64,000 bases of DNA from assembly GCF_001705515.1 (NCBI RefSeq), contig NZ_MDJS01000001.1, positions 1,922,001 through 1,986,000 on the forward strand. The letters are read 5' to 3'. How positions within the stretch are numbered: position 1 is the first letter of the stretch; each line of letters begins with the position of its first letter. Shown piece after piece: positions 1 through 8,259 of this stretch. The stretch comes from Mucilaginibacter sp. PPCGB 2223. GTDB lineage: Bacteria; Bacteroidota; Bacteroidia; Sphingobacteriales; Sphingobacteriaceae. Under the pieces are notes generated by a model, which was given only the letters and a program-made list of their open reading frames with translations, ran no database searches and had not been told where the DNA came from. The position numbers were made by a program, and so were the translations under genes.

Positions 1-2981
1 GTATAGGCTACGATGTGCTCCATCACGTTCGGCGAATTATTGATCACCCCGATCACATCCAGAGAAGCAACCGTAAACAGGTCGACTACGATGATACCTA
101 CCTGCCCATGCGTACTCGTAACCGTTACCTGGGCCGAAGCCGCGGTCGAACCGGCGATCACCGCGTTGATCGTTGTTTGATGCGTACCGGTCTCGTTGAC
201 AAAAGGTGTGAAGGTATTGCCCGAGAAGGTCCCGTCTGCACTATTGAACACACAATGCGCGGTAATATCTTCCGTACTTTGATCAGAATAATGCAGCAGC
301 ACCGTGTAGGGGGCGCTGGTCCCCTGGGCAACGCTGGCCGGGCCATTGATCGCTACCGAAGTCACCGTCACGCAGGTTAGCTGGCGGGTCACGACATGAT
401 ATACCAACTTGCAAAGCGTATACAGATCGGCCTCCAGGTGGCTGCCGTTCGCACCGCCGAGCACTTGACTACGGTATGCGACCGGGCTACCTAAATTACT
501 GCCCAGTACGCTGGGCAGATAATTGCCCGGGCTGCCGCTGAGCGTCATTTGCGCAGCAAAGTTCTTCAGGCTGTACTGCCCCGTCACCGGCAGTGCCACA
601 CTGCCGCGCCCCTTGATATAAAAGACGAACTGATCAGTTAAAGGATAGCGGCTAATCAGTCCGGCGATGTTAAATTCGAAACGCCATTTCAGCACGGTAC
701 TGTCAATCAGGTCCGAAGCGAGCATCCAGGCGGTCGCCGCCGCCGAAGCGGGCAGCGCCGGTACCAGGTTATGGCCCGAATAGACCGGCTGATGGGTTTC
801 GGTAACCTCCGCGTTATCGATCAGGGCGATGACGTTCAGCGAACTGTTGGAGAACAGGTCCACCACCAGTATGCCGACATTGCTGCCCGTTCCGGTAATG
901 GTTATCGCTTTATTCAGCGGAGTCCCACTGGTTGGGGTCGCCGTGATTTGAGCGCCAAAGCTCGAGCGGTCGTCAACAAATGGCCGGAAAATATTCCCTG
1001 TAAATAGCCCGGCCGGGCTGCTGAAAGTATATTGGCCGGTCTGATCAACCGTACTTCCATCCGAGTAAGTGACGATTACCCGATAAGCCTGCATTGTATG
1101 CTGGGCTACCGTATCCGAGCCGATAATGTCGGTCGACACGATCTCCAGGTAAGTTACATAGCTGATCGTTTTGCTGGCCACATGATAGGTCAGTTTCAGC
1201 AGTATGGGCAAATCTGCTTCCGCGTAGCTGCCGTTGGCGCCGTCCAGCATCGTGGTGCCGGAACTGACATGGCTGCCGGGCAGGTCCGCACCGCTCACGC
1301 CGGGCAGCAAATTACCCGTGGTTCCGCTCATCAGCATCTGCGCCGCGAATTGCTTGAGCACGAAAGCAAAGCTGAGCCCTCCAATGGTATCTCCCCGTCC
1401 TTTGATCAAAAAGACGAACTCGGGGCTGGCCGGATATTCGATCAACAACTGGGCGATATTGAACTCAAAGCGCCAGCGTAAAGAGGAACTGCCTGAAACC
1501 AGGTCAGAGGCCAGGATCAGAGCCGAAGCGGGGTCAGTCGCACCTGCCGGTATGCTATTATGACCGGTGTAAGCCGGTACGTGATTATTCGCTACTTCGG
1601 TATTATCGATCAGGCCGATCACATTCAGCGTCGGGCCGCCCAGCAGGTCGACCACCAGGATCCCCGCGTTCGTGTTGGTATTGGTAATGGTCACCGTCCG
1701 GCTAAGTTGCACCTGCCCGTTTTTGGAGGCGCTGATCACCGTGGTATGGGTCGGATTGGTATTGACAAAGGGCGAAAAAACGTTCCCGCTGAACAGGCCG
1801 TCCGGGCAGCTCAGCGTATATCCGGAAGTCAGGTCCGAAACCGAGCCATCCGAAAAATTAAACAGCACCGTATAATTCGCGGCGGAACCCTGCTCAACGG
1901 CGGCTGGCCCTACTATGGACACCGAGGTAACCGTGACACAGGATACCGTCCGGTGGACGACATCATAAGTAAACTTGGCCAGGACATTCAGCGCCGCATC
2001 CGGCAGCGTGCCCGCTCCTCCGGTCACATAGCTATTGAAGGTAACCGGGGCATGCAGGTTTGCACCCGCGACCGTCGGCAGGTAGCTGCCCGGAGCGCCG
2101 GTCATGACCATCTGTCCTGCATAGGTCTTCAGACTGTACAGGCCCCGTACCGCACCGGGTGCGTTCGCTAACCCGCTGATCAGGAAAACCAGTTGCAGGC
2201 TGTCCGGATAGGCGTTCAGTAAAGCAGCGATATTGAATTCAAACCGCCATTTCAGCACCGCGGAAGCGACCAGATCCGAGGCCAGGATGAGCGCCTGTGC
2301 AGGCGCCGCCAGTGGGGGCACGACATTGTTACCGCTAAAAGCGGGACTGTGGCTGTTCAGTATTTCCGGGTTATCAATCAGGCCCTCCACGCGCAGGGCG
2401 CTGTTGTCGTAAATATCCACCACCAGTACGCCGGCGTTACCGCCTGTACTGATGATCGTGATCGTCAGCGTAACCGGATCCGCCCCGGCCTTACTGGCCG
2501 TAACCGTCGCCGCATGCGTATCTTCCCCATTGACCGAAGGTGTGAAATTTCCGCCGGTAAAGGCGCCGTCCGGACAGGTCAGGATATAGTCTGCAGTAAC
2601 ATCCCGGGTCTGGCCGTCCGATAAGGTTTCGATCACGCGGTAACTCGCGCTGGAACCCTGGACCACCGTCGCGGGCCCCACGATGGTAGTCGAAATCACC
2701 GCAAGACAAGTCTTAAAGGCAACGCTCTTGACCGCCGACCAGCCGGAAGCCGACAGGATCCGGATGCCGATCGTATGGCCGCCACAACTCACCTCCGCAT
2801 CCAGGACAGCGCTGCTTTGTCCGACCATCAGTTCCCCGTCCAGGAACCATTCGAAGGCCAGCACCGAAGCGGCATCCGCTTCCGTATTGAAAGACAGCAT
2901 AAAGGCGATGACGTTACCTGTATAAGAGGTATCCCCGTTTAAAGAAAAAGCAGGCCCCGTCAGGCAGATGGTATTCGGCAT
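1..2981 (-). CDS. Large tandem-repeat protein, C-terminus beyond window
   Basis: One frame stays open on the minus strand from an ATG at 2981 to the left edge, about 993 codons, with no stop in the window. After a non-repetitive start of about 90 residues come three full copies and part of a fourth of a unit of about 260 residues. Each unit pairs an Ig/Big-like segment (core GPAxVxQG, later YSDG and a PDGxFxGN-like turn) with a second segment holding AGILVVDL, a GLIDN-like turn, LKWRFEFNIA and a Tyr-His-Val-Val-like end. No signal peptide or lipobox is visible at this start, so export is unclear. It lies 326 bases downstream of the muralytic gene and on the same strand. It could be an adhesin, a fibre-like protein or a delivered surface protein. 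I do not recognise the family. Confidence 0.75.
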   Translation of the reverse strand, partial: MPNTICLTGPAFSLNGDTSYTGNVIAFMLSFNTEADAASVLAFEWFLDGELMVGQSSAVLDAEVSCGGHTIGIRILSASGWSAVKSVAFKTCLAVISTTIVGPATVVQGSSASYRVIETLSDGQTRDVTADYILTCPDGAFTGGNFTPSVNGEDTHAATVTASKAGADPVTLTITIISTGGNAGVLVVDIYDNSALRVEGLIDNPEILNSHSPAFSGNNVVPPLAAPAQALILASDLVASAVLKWRFEFNIAALLNAYPDSLQLVFLISGLANAPGAVRGLYSLKTYAGQMVMTGAPGSYLPTVAGANLHAPVTFNSYVTGGAGTLPDAALNVLAKFTYDVVHRTVSCVTVTSVSIVGPAAVEQGSAANYTVLFNFSDGSVSDLTSGYTLSCPDGLFSGNVFSPFVNTNPTHTTVISASKNGQVQLSRTVTITNTNTNAGILVVDLLGGPTLNVIGLIDNTEVANNHVPAYTGHNSIPAGATDPASALILASDLVSGSSSLRWRFEFNIAQLLIEYPASPEFVFLIKGRGDTIGGLSFAFVLKQFAAQMLMSGTTGNLLPGVSGADLPGSHVSSGTTMLDGANGSYAEADLPILLKLTYHVASKTISYVTYLEIVSTDIIGSDTVAQHTMQAYRVIVTYSDGSTVDQTGQYTFSSPAGLFTGNIFRPFVDDRSSFGAQITATPTSGTPLNKAITITGTGSNVGILVVDLFSNSSLNVIALIDNAEVTETHQPVYSGHNLVPALPASAAATAWMLASDLIDSTVLKWRFEFNIAGLISRYPLTDQFVFYIKGRGSVALPVTGQYSLKNFAAQMTLSGSPGNYLPSVLGSNLGSPVAYRSQVLGGANGSHLEADLYTLCKLVYHVVTRQLTCVTVTSVAINGPASVAQGTSAPYTVLLHYSDQSTEDITAHCVFNSADGTFSGNTFTPFVNETGTHQTTINAVIAGSTAASAQVTVTSTHGQVGIIVVDLFTVASLDVIGVINNSPNVMEHIVAY
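31..2690 (-). repeat. Tandem internal repeats of about 260 codons
   Basis: The nucleotides that encode the IDN segment (plus-strand core TATCGATCAGG and close variants) recur near 36, 812, 1602 and 2370. This gives a period of about 770-790 bases. The copies have clearly diverged in sequence but keep their order of segments, so they are old duplications and not recent slippage. Confidence 0.7.
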
Positions 2982-3307
2982 GTATTCGTAGTTGTATTAC
3001 TGGTATTATTAAACCGGCCTGATGGGGAAATTGGCAGGTTTTGATATTATAAATATATATGTTTGGCGTGCTTACCTGTACGTATACCAATTGTAACATT
3101 TATATTACAATGTATAACTTACACAAATACAATAGCTTGAATCCTTAATTATTTTTCGACATCCCGGCAAGAAGCAGCGCTGCGCCGCGGGCATATGCAA
3201 TTCTTAATTAATAATTAACAATTATTAATAATAGGTTTACCATTTACTAACAAACGCTCCGCTAAGGGATAAAAGAAAAATGGCTCTCGCTGAAATCAGG
3301 AGAGCAA
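2982..3307. other. AT-rich intergenic spacer
   Basis: This is 326 bases between two minus-strand genes. It is far richer in A and T than its surroundings, with runs such as TTAATTAATAATTAACAATT. No gene of convincing composition is seen. It is a plausible site for the promoter of the repeat protein, but no clean TTG plus TAnnTTTG pair could be placed. Confidence 0.5.
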
Positions 3308-3928
3308 TCAGGCCGTAGGCGGGTCATGTTCGGCCGATGCCGCCGGCCCGGTCAGCGCCTTAAGAAAAATACCGGCATAACCGGCAATACGCTCCGCGCA
3401 GTCCAGCCCGTTGATGATCTTGCGTGCGTTCACAAAGTCTGTCAGTTGGGGCGTAAAGTATTCGGCCAGACGGTGCCCGGTAAAATCACCATGCGTCATA
3501 CCATGGGTCAGGACCTTTGCCGCGATGGCCGGCTGCAGGACGAGTTCAGGGTGGTTGAGCAGATCCAGGCCGAGCAGTTTTCCTTGTGCTTCGTAGTTCT
3601 CGTACCAGGTCAGCTGTACATAGCCGCGTCCGTAATAGAGCTGCTTGGGCGTCAGATACGGGATACGCTTACCGGGTCCTCCACCCCTTTTCAATTGCTT
3701 GCCGTAATCATATCTGGCACCTTTTCCCGACTCCTCAATGGGCTGCATGGTGCGGTCGCATTCATGGTAGATCGTGGCCAGAATATAGGCGACCTCCCGT
3801 TGATCAGTGATCGCGGCATCTGCGCAGCAGGTCAGGATCGCTTCGATCCCATTGACCTGCGCGGTGCTCAGCGCCCCATTGAACAGCGCGGGGCGGATGG
3901 TATCGTAAAAGTTTTTAGTTCCGGGCAT
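3308..3928 (-). CDS. GH19/lysozyme-superfamily muralytic enzyme
   Basis: 206 residues with the glycoside hydrolase 19 (chitinase/endolysin) layout. The helix ATIYHECDRT carries the likely catalytic Glu56, then YYGRGYVQLT (about 98-107) forms the substrate-groove core, and the end holds the ARKIINGLD motif typical of GH19. The family cleaves beta-1,4 links in chitin or peptidoglycan; phage and bacteriocin-like versions act as endolysins. No signal peptide is present, so the enzyme would need a holin, lysis or a delivery machine to reach the wall. It sits 9 bases after the CHAP-like gene, so the two are probably translated from one transcript as paired wall-cutting activities (glycan strand and peptide). 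Confidence 0.85.
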   Translation of the reverse strand: MPGTKNFYDTIRPALFNGALSTAQVNGIEAILTCCADAAITDQREVAYILATIYHECDRTMQPIEESGKGARYDYGKQLKRGGGPGKRIPYLTPKQLYYGRGYVQLTWYENYEAQGKLLGLDLLNHPELVLQPAIAAKVLTHGMTHGDFTGHRLAEYFTPQLTDFVNARKIINGLDCAERIAGYAGIFLKALTGPAASAEHDPPTA

Positions 3929-3937
3929 GCGTTAGGG

Positions 3938-4471
3938 TTAAGGTTCCATCGGATGAATGAAGCGGATCAGGTTCAGCCCCGTCACACTGTGCGGCTGCCC
4001 GACGACATGGGTATGCTGCGCGACGATATAGCCTTCGCGCTGATTACCCGGATTTCCGGCGGGAATGGTGTTGCCTTCAATGGTATGATAAGTCACGTTA
4101 TCCGGCAGGACGTCGACCACGACGGCGGTATGCCCGGTCACCGTACTGTCCCCGTCCCCGAAAATGGCGATGGCGCCTACTTTGGGTACGCTCGTGCTGG
4201 TCGGCCAAACGGGATCCGCGTGAAAATTGCGGCCCATTTCCTGGCTGTTCAGCGAGTACAGTTTATGGGCGTGGGCGGCCAGCGCCGGATACGGGGCATA
4301 GGCTTCCGTCCAGTCGACAATGGCGGCGGCGGCGCACCAGGGCGAACCGGTCTGCCAGCCGGTGGTTTTTATTTTAGCGGCGTAAGCCGGATCTTTGAAG
4401 CCGGCATTGGGCTGAATTTCCTCCTGGCCGACAAAGGTTCGGGCGATAGCTGCGATTTGATCTCCGATCAT
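3938..4471 (-). CDS. CHAP/NlpC-P60-like amidase domain protein
   Basis: 177 residues. The cysteine peptidase pattern is visible: Cys46 in SPWCAAAA, His115 in TGHTAVVV and a polar third residue in TIEGNT (about 132-137). This order and spacing fit CHAP-type amidases/endopeptidases that cut peptidoglycan stem peptides. There is no signal peptide. The gene lies between the membrane protein gene (48-base gap) and the GH19 gene (9-base gap), all on the minus strand, which suggests one cell-wall-degrading cassette. A role as phage-derived endolysin, toxin or wall remodeller cannot be separated from sequence alone. Confidence 0.8.
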   Translation of the reverse strand: MIGDQIAAIARTFVGQEEIQPNAGFKDPAYAAKIKTTGWQTGSPWCAAAAIVDWTEAYAPYPALAAHAHKLYSLNSQEMGRNFHADPVWPTSTSVPKVGAIAIFGDGDSTVTGHTAVVVDVLPDNVTYHTIEGNTIPAGNPGNQREGYIVAQHTHVVGQPHSVTGLNLIRFIHPMEP

Positions 4472-4519
4472 ATGAATTGGGTTTTATAATTTCAATAGGC
4501 GTTAAAAGTTAAATGAGGA

Positions 4520-5665
4520 TTACTGCACGTAATCGCTGTCTGGGGTAGCGTGCTGCTCCGGCTTGACTTCCTCGGTAGTTACCGGCGGCGCAGGCGCAGT
4601 GACCGCGGGGTCCGCCTGCGCCGGGGGCTGAATGACCGCGGAGCCGGCCTGCGAGGCCGGCTGATCCGAATTCACCGGTGGGGCTGGCTGGTTCTGCGCC
4701 TTGGTCACCTCCGTTACTTTCATCCCTGCATACGTACCGGCGCTGATTCCCAGCATCAGCAAAACATTGTTGTCAAAATCCGGCATCAATCTCGCCGACA
4801 GTACTTTCTGCACGAAGATAATTCCGAACAACAAATTGAACACCACGTTTTGAAAACGCTGGATATTGATACTGCTCCCGTCCGAAAGGATATCCAGCCA
4901 AAAGCCCTCGCTCCTGGCGGTGGGATCGATTGGCGTGATATCTTTATGACTGTTATCCAGAAACTTGGAAGCGGCCGTGGTCGCTGCGCTGATCCCCAGG
5001 ATGACCAGCATCGATGAAGGAATATCCGGCAATGTGCCCGTTTCCCCGCAAAGGTACAGATAGGCCAGCGAGAACAGCAGGGTCCAGAACAGCATTTGCG
5101 TCCGGCCCAGGCTGTAGTACAGGTTATTGTCATCTTTGAGAATATGGAATTTAAGCCCGATACCCACCAGCACGATCAAAGCAGCGGCCATCAGCCAGAT
5201 TCCGATGGCACTGATATGCTGATTGACCTCGAGTTGAAATACCTGGGGGGCGCGAAGCAGTTCTTGCTGGTCACCGCCGATACCCAGGTTAACCGGGAGG
5301 ACCATTTTTTCGGTTGGCACAGCCGTCAGAAACTGTTCGGCCAGGTGCCGTACCGGTCCGCTCAGCTTAAAATAGACCAGTTGTTCGGCCGCGCTGACCT
5401 TCCAGGGATGAACGCTGTCCACCTTGATACCGTTCAGGTACAGCGTGTGATAGGCGCCTAATGAGGCCGGTTCCCTAAGTTTTAATTTAAAAACAATCAC
5501 CTCGTTGATCCGGACCGTATCCTTATGTGAACTCAGGTCAATAACGCTTTGAAGAGAGTCCTTACGCAGCGAATCCGGAGACGTTGCGGCCATCGCCGGG
5601 CCAAAAAAAAGCAGCAGGCAGGCAAGCGCCATCCCGGAAGTAGTCAATCGAAGCAGCTTCATCAT
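4520..5665 (-). CDS. Membrane protein with signal peptide and three or more TM segments
   Basis: 381 residues of no recognised family. A signal peptide (hydrophobic run ending PAMAATS) is followed by about 100 residues of probable beta-rich extracytoplasmic domain. Then come hydrophobic segments at roughly 155-175 (IWLMAAALIVLVGIGL), 190-212 (QMLFWTLLFSLAYLYL), 222-240 and, after a polar loop, two more near 275-320. The C-terminal 60 residues are rich in Pro, Ala and Gln and likely disordered. It lies 13 bases after the nuclease-like gene and ahead of the two peptidoglycan hydrolases. It could supply a membrane pore or anchor for them, but that is inferred only from position. Confidence 0.65.
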   Translation of the reverse strand: MMKLLRLTTSGMALACLLLFFGPAMAATSPDSLRKDSLQSVIDLSSHKDTVRINEVIVFKLKLREPASLGAYHTLYLNGIKVDSVHPWKVSAAEQLVYFKLSGPVRHLAEQFLTAVPTEKMVLPVNLGIGGDQQELLRAPQVFQLEVNQHISAIGIWLMAAALIVLVGIGLKFHILKDDNNLYYSLGRTQMLFWTLLFSLAYLYLCGETGTLPDIPSSMLVILGISAATTAASKFLDNSHKDITPIDPTARSEGFWLDILSDGSSINIQRFQNVVFNLLFGIIFVQKVLSARLMPDFDNNVLLMLGISAGTYAGMKVTEVTKAQNQPAPPVNSDQPASQAGSAVIQPPAQADPAVTAPAPPVTTEEVKPEQHATPDSDYVQ

Positions 5666-5678
5666 ATCGGTTTCAGGC

Positions 5679-6452
5679 TTAGGGTTTTGGGGGAAATATT
5701 TTTTGAGGATCGAACTGCAGGTTCTTCACCAGTTGTGCATAGGTTACGATGCACTGGGGCAAGGTCGCTTTGGTGGCTGCGGCCACGTTCGGCATCCAGT
5801 AACAGGTGGTTTCGCCGCCCGCCCTGATGATCTTCCAGTAAAAAGCGGGATAGGTGTCCGTGATCCTGCCGTCGGTGAATGCGCCCTGGTCCCCCCAGGT
5901 ACCGCACCAGACGTCGACATCCATGGTTTTCAGTTTCTCACGGGTGATGTTTTCGGTCGCGATCTCGGTACCCACATTCTGCTTCTGATTTTCCAGGCCG
6001 GCGTTAAAAGTGTAGGTATCCGAAAGGATCACCGCATCATAACAAAACGCGTTTAATATCCAGGCTTCGCAATGCCCCTTGGCGATCACCGCTTTAGGGT
6101 CGGTTTGACGCACGAGCTTGTTGGCCGCGGCGTAGACATTATCTTCGTTCGGCTGACCGGTCACGCTGTGCCAGGCGGCGTAAATGCCGTCTCGCGGCAC
6201 TTTAAGCACAGCGACCTGGTCGTTATTGGTTTTGGTAAAATGTTCATAGGTCACAACCGGCATATGCCGTTTCACATCGCCGATGGAGACATAATAAGGA
6301 TTGACCCATAAATAGCAGTCTGTACAGAAATTCGACTTTGTTACGGGATATTTGGCGTAAAGTGCACTGACATAAGCGGCGTTGATGGTTTGCGCGGTTG
6401 CGGCGGTCCACAGGAGGGCCAGGGATAAAAAAAAGAGTAGGTTTTTCCTCAT
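5679..6452 (-). CDS. Secreted divergent DNA/RNA non-specific endonuclease-like protein
   Basis: 257 residues from the ATG at 6452, chosen because the signal peptide (MRKNLLFFLSLALL, cleavage near TAQT) begins there; an ATG at 6473 adds seven residues. The core has AKGHCEAWILNA, then LSDTYTFNAGLENQKQNVG and TE, in the order of the beta-beta-alpha-metal (NUC1) fold: Gly-His catalytic pair, metal-binding Asn, Gln-Asn-x-Gly helix. Usual family members have DRGH and NxxPQ, so this is a divergent branch. A close paralogue lies at 34174-34797. Probably a periplasmic or secreted nuclease; activity is unproven because the motif has changed. First gene of the minus-strand cassette. Confidence 0.6.
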   Translation of the reverse strand: MRKNLLFFLSLALLWTAATAQTINAAYVSALYAKYPVTKSNFCTDCYLWVNPYYVSIGDVKRHMPVVTYEHFTKTNNDQVAVLKVPRDGIYAAWHSVTGQPNEDNVYAAANKLVRQTDPKAVIAKGHCEAWILNAFCYDAVILSDTYTFNAGLENQKQNVGTEIATENITREKLKTMDVDVWCGTWGDQGAFTDGRITDTYPAFYWKIIRAGGETTCYWMPNVAAATKATLPQCIVTYAQLVKNLQFDPQKIFPPKP

Positions 6453-6531
6453 CAGGTTTAAATTATCAGGCATGTAAATATAAAAAATAATATGATATTT
6501 AAAAACTATTTAATCTGATAATTATTGATAA

Positions 6532-7896
6532 ATGAACAAAAAAATCAAAAGGATCGCCGTTGTCGTGGTGCACGGCATGGGCGAACAGCGTCCCATGGAC
6601 ACCCTGCGCAGCTTTGTCGCCGGTGTGAAATGGCAACTGGAAACGCTGGATGCAGATGAAAAAAATGTCAAGGTCCGCAGCAAACCAGACAGCATTGGCG
6701 ATATCTTCGAGACCAGCCGCCTGAGTATGGAAGGCTGCTATGATTCCGCCGACCATAAAACGCAGAAACGACCGATCACTGATTTCTATGAGTTCTATTG
6801 GGCGCATAATATGCGGGGCACCAGGTTCGGCCAGATGCAGACCTGGCTGACCCAGGTGATCCTCAAGCCGGTTAGCAAAGTGCCACCCCGGTTAAAAAAA
6901 ATCTGGTGGACGGTCTGGGGGCTCTTCATCCTGTTCGCCGTGATCAGTTTCCTGTTCGCACATCATTTCTTCCACCTGCCCTCGGCCTGGAAAGCAGTGG
7001 CGGCCCTTTTTGGCGGCACGACCCTGTCCCTGATCGGCGGCGCGGTCTCTTCCTTCTTTAAAACGTCTTTTTTGAACTCGCTGGGCGATGTGGCCCGTTA
7101 TATGACCCCGGAACCGGATAATATTGGCGAACGCAGCCATATCCGTCAACAAGGCATCGCTTTCTTAAAAAAAATGCACGCGATCAGCAACATCACCAAA
7201 CCCGATCGCATTATCGTGGTCGCGCACAGTTTAGGTACCGTGGTATCCTATGACCTGTTGCGGTTACTGTGGACGCAGCACAATACGGTCTGTAGCACGG
7301 CGCCGGACCACGGACAACCTGCGATGGACAAGCTCAACGAATTAAGCACGCAGGATACGTCCTTTGATCTGACTGCCTTCCAGGCCGCGCAATACCGGTG
7401 CTGGGCAGAATCCCAGGATTTGGGCAATACCTGGCTGGTAACCGACTTTATCACTCTGGGGGCGGCGCTCAACGCGATGGACTATTTTATGGTGACCAAC
7501 GAAGCCGTTCCCAAACTGATCGAAGAGCGCGAACTGCCGGTCTGCCCGCCCGTTCCCGACGAAAAGACCAATACCGTCTATTACCGGGAACTGCTCGACC
7601 AGGGCGACGGCCTTAAACGCAAAGGGGCCAATGTCCTGCATCATGGCGCCCTGTTCGGCATGACGCGCTGGACGAATATCTTTTATACCTCCGACTTCGT
7701 CGGCGGACCAATGCAGCGCATCTTCGGCAAAGGGATCGTCGATATCCCTGTTCCGCGTAAGTCCTTCTGGGCCTACCCTGGCGGGCATACCGAATACTGG
7801 GACAAAGCCGATGGCCATAACCAGGCGCTGCGGGAACTGACGCAAGCTTTAAAGCTGAATAACCGGGATGAGCCTGCCGTTCAGGCCTCAGCATGA
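6532..7896 (+). CDS. Alpha/beta hydrolase with central TM segments
   Basis: 454 residues. The N-terminus VVVVHGMGEQRP is the oxyanion strand-loop of alpha/beta hydrolases, and VVAHSLGTVVSY (about 226-237) is the nucleophile elbow G/A-H-S-L-G with Ser as nucleophile. A late GHTEYW may give the catalytic His. Two hydrophobic stretches (about 130-148 and 158-178) are inserted between the first strands and the elbow, so the enzyme is probably anchored in the inner membrane. No signal peptide. Lipase- or esterase-like activity is likely; the substrate is unknown. It is divergent from the minus-strand cassette across a 79-base AT-rich gap. Confidence 0.75.
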   Translation: MNKKIKRIAVVVVHGMGEQRPMDTLRSFVAGVKWQLETLDADEKNVKVRSKPDSIGDIFETSRLSMEGCYDSADHKTQKRPITDFYEFYWAHNMRGTRFGQMQTWLTQVILKPVSKVPPRLKKIWWTVWGLFILFAVISFLFAHHFFHLPSAWKAVAALFGGTTLSLIGGAVSSFFKTSFLNSLGDVARYMTPEPDNIGERSHIRQQGIAFLKKMHAISNITKPDRIIVVAHSLGTVVSYDLLRLLWTQHNTVCSTAPDHGQPAMDKLNELSTQDTSFDLTAFQAAQYRCWAESQDLGNTWLVTDFITLGAALNAMDYFMVTNEAVPKLIEERELPVCPPVPDEKTNTVYYRELLDQGDGLKRKGANVLHHGALFGMTRWTNIFYTSDFVGGPMQRIFGKGIVDIPVPRKSFWAYPGGHTEYWDKADGHNQALRELTQALKLNNRDEPAVQASA

Positions 7897-8259
7897 TCCT
7901 ATATCTGATGGCGTTCACGACCAACATCCGGGCTTTGCCATCGCTCCGGGCACACCTTTGGAAATACGCCCTGAGGTGCAGCAAGGCTTTCATGCGCCTA
8001 TTGTTGGTGTTGGAAAGCCTGGCTTTGCCCTGTATTTACTCGATTCGGTGCTGCTGACGCCTTAATAGCAGCACCCTCAAAGTCCGGTTTTATCATCGAT
8101 CCAGCTCAAGAGTGTCTGAACCAAGCGCTGATGGATAATCATCCGGACAATCTACTTCCCTGGCGCTGGTAATGCCGAAGCGGCTAATAATGCGGGCCGT
8201 AATCGGTCATGCGACCGGAACGGTTGTAACTGCGTTTGGGTTTACGTTGGGCCGAAAGA
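7897..8259. other. Intergenic region, no clear gene
   Basis: 363 bases between convergent genes. On the minus strand, a frame shifted against the end of the FtsK-like gene runs on for about 30 codons and ends near 8189 with RMTDYGPHY. This may be a lost C-terminal tail of that gene, but it could equally be chance. No terminator with a clean T-run was found. Confidence 0.35.

Noticed and set aside
15..2925. Several plus-strand frames in the first 3 kb
   Set aside because: They are shadows of the single long minus-strand frame with repeated protein units.
3472..3483. ACGGTGCCCGGT near-match to the palindrome
   Set aside because: The second half-site is shifted, it lies in the GH19 coding sequence, and no promoter element follows.
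3326..4489. Long plus-strand reading frame of 387 codons
   Set aside because: It is antisense to the GH19 and CHAP genes, whose catalytic motifs are clear on the minus strand. The plus frame shows no domain and odd composition.
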